Shown here: piece by piece, positions 5,621 to 6,590 of the stretch | How positions within the stretch are numbered: the stretch's first letter is position 1 | Layout of the letters: every line of letters begins with the position of its first letter | Assembly: GCA_002687025.1 (NCBI GenBank) | Contig: NYZG01000414.1 | Coordinates: 1-6,590 of the forward strand | Origin: Candidatus Poribacteria bacterium | GTDB taxonomy: Bacteria; Poribacteria; WGA-4E; GCA-2687025 | Length of the DNA stretch: 6,590 nucleotides | Direction of reading: 5' to 3' | The notes under the pieces: model-generated | What the model was told of the DNA's origin: nothing | What the model saw: only the letters and a program-made list of their open reading frames with translations | The model's database searches: none | Position numbers and translations under genes: made by a program

Positions 5621-6256
5621 ATGAGCAGCCACGAGACGGATGCTTACGTCATCGCCATCGCGGGAACTTCGGGCGCCGGGAAGACGAGCGTTGCCAAGGC
5701 GACCGCCGCAAGTTTCGACGATGCTGTCTGCCTGCATTTTGACGATTACGCCACGGTGTCATCGTACCCACACGATATGCGAGGGTGGCTCGACGCCGGC
5801 GCGGACCTCGACGCGTGGCAGACGCCGCGTCTCGGCGAGGACCTTCGGGCGCTGAAGGCGGGGTCGGCGATCGAGGCGCCCAACGGTGATCGGATCGAGC
5901 CGGAGTCGTTCATCGTGTTGGAAGAACCGTTCGGTCGGGCGCGGCCGGATGTCGCGGACTCGATCGACTTCGTGGCGCTCGTGGACGTGCCGATGGAGGT
6001 CGCCCTCGCGCGCCGTCTGCTGCGCGACCTGGACGGCGAGGCGCCCCATCAGCCGGATGGATGCGCGCGACGTGTGTATGGGTTCCTGTCCTCCTACGTG
6101 GACGTGTATCGGGACGCGTACATCGCCGGCGTCCGCCTGGCGCGGGAGTCGTGCGACATCGAGGTGGACGGGTTGCGCACGGTGGAAGAGATCGCGGAGG
6201 AGATCGCGATGGCAGCGCGCGTGGCGCGTCGGGTGTCGGAGCAAGCGCAGACATGA
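5621..6256 (+). CDS. Uridine-kinase-like P-loop kinase
   Basis: A 211-residue P-loop NTPase of the uridine kinase/phosphoribulokinase type. The Walker A motif is GTSGAGKTS (residues 15-23), preceded by the hydrophobic strand YVIAIA. LHFDDY (38-43) corresponds to the substrate-side Asp region of uridine kinases. TPRLGEDLRALKAG matches the segment where these kinases have their conserved Pro and Asp-Leu. FIVLEEPFGRARPDV looks like the Walker B strand with an acidic residue, and VDVPMEVALARRLLRDL carries the lid arginines. It would transfer the ATP gamma-phosphate to a small molecule; whether that is a nucleoside, a pantothenate-like compound or something else is not clear. The start sits directly after a 12-bp tandem repeat and lacks a clear ribosome binding site. 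It overlaps the next gene by four bases (ATGA), which implies translational coupling. Confidence 0.85.
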   Translation: MSSHETDAYVIAIAGTSGAGKTSVAKATAASFDDAVCLHFDDYATVSSYPHDMRGWLDAGADLDAWQTPRLGEDLRALKAGSAIEAPNGDRIEPESFIVLEEPFGRARPDVADSIDFVALVDVPMEVALARRLLRDLDGEAPHQPDGCARRVYGFLSSYVDVYRDAYIAGVRLARESCDIEVDGLRTVEEIAEEIAMAARVARRVSEQAQT

Positions 6257-6590
6257 CACCCACACGCATATCGATGGAGACGGCGCGGCGTATCGCTGTT
6301 CGCACGCACGGGCTCGCAGGAGCGGAGGACGGGGTCACCGGCAAGGAGGCCGCCGCCCGGACGGTCGAACGCTTCGGGTATACACAGATCGACACGATCG
6401 CGGTCATCCAGCGGGCGCACCATCACACGCTGTGGGCGCGTCAGCCCGACTACCAGCCGGAAATGCTCGACGAGTTGCTCGCGCAGGATCGGCGCGTCTT
6501 CGAATACTGGGCGCACGCGGCGGCTTACGTGCCGATGGCGGATTACCGCTACTACCTGCCCAAGATGCGCGCCGAGACGGAAAGGCCCAA
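6253..6590 (+). CDS. YcaQ/AlkX-type winged-helix DNA glycosylase, 5' part
   Basis: The frame is open from the ATG to the window end, giving 112 complete codons. The segment YTQIDTIAVIQRAHHHTLWA, followed by PDYQPEMLDELL, FEYWAHAAAYVPMADYRYYLP, is characteristic of the HTH_42/YcaQ (formerly DUF1006) family, which unhooks interstrand crosslinks and removes bulky alkylated bases. Gln45 and Asp47 form the Q-phi-D motif of the AlkX (YcaQ) branch, as opposed to Q-phi-Q in AlkZ. The start codon overlaps the kinase stop as ATGA, so the two are probably translated together; no functional link is obvious. About two thirds of the protein lies beyond the window, so its completeness is unknown. Confidence 0.9.
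   Translation, partial: MTPTRISMETARRIAVRTHGLAGAEDGVTGKEAAARTVERFGYTQIDTIAVIQRAHHHTLWARQPDYQPEMLDELLAQDRRVFEYWAHAAAYVPMADYRYYLPKMRAETERP

Noticed and set aside
5133..5624. Alternative + strand frame overlapping the end of the hydrolase and the kinase start
   Set aside because: It is a shifted frame of the hydrolase with Arg/Gly-rich, motif-free translation; its apparent end inside the 12-bp repeat is incidental.

Overview
This is a GC-rich bacterial chromosome segment with seven genes, all on the + strand and packed as one or two transcription units. The first and last genes run off the window. The mix of genes resembles genomes of uncultivated, particle- or host-associated lineages such as Poribacteria, Latescibacteria or Planctomycetes-like bacteria: a secreted pectate-lyase-like protein with a calcium-binding tail, a carbon-nitrogen hydrolase carrying a beta-sandwich domain, and an HE-type NIF3 protein. 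That placement is inference from gene style only, because there is no rRNA or other phylogenetic marker. I see no tRNA, rRNA, CRISPR array, transposase, phage gene or integration site.

Layout. Positions 3-626 hold the 3' part of an unrecognised protein. A 171-base gap follows, with a weak candidate terminator and a weak candidate promoter. Next come an FAD/NAD(P)H oxidoreductase of the ferredoxin-reductase/AIF type (798-1973, GTG start), a NIF3/DUF34-family metal protein (1998-2795), and an exported pectate-lyase-superfamily protein with a C-terminal Ca-binding segment (2835-4190). A 97-base gap containing an exact DnaA-box-like 9-mer leads to a nitrilase-superfamily amidohydrolase with an N-terminal beta-sandwich-like domain (4288-5574). 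Three tandem 12-bp repeats then run straight into the start of a uridine-kinase-like P-loop kinase (5621-6256). The kinase overlaps by ATGA the start of a YcaQ/AlkX-type winged-helix DNA glycosylase (from 6253, cut by the window end).

How the genes fit together. No single pathway is evident. The oxidoreductase and NIF3 genes are close enough to be co-transcribed, and so are the kinase and glycosylase. The lyase and the beta-sandwich hydrolase suggest use of complex organic matter. I do not see a convincing new multi-gene system.

The most unusual signals are at the nucleotide level. There is a perfect 15-bp inverted repeat inside the last codons of the NIF3 gene, a 12-bp tandem repeat in the ribosome-binding region of the kinase, and two exact DnaA-box 9-mers about 280 bp apart around the end of the lyase gene.
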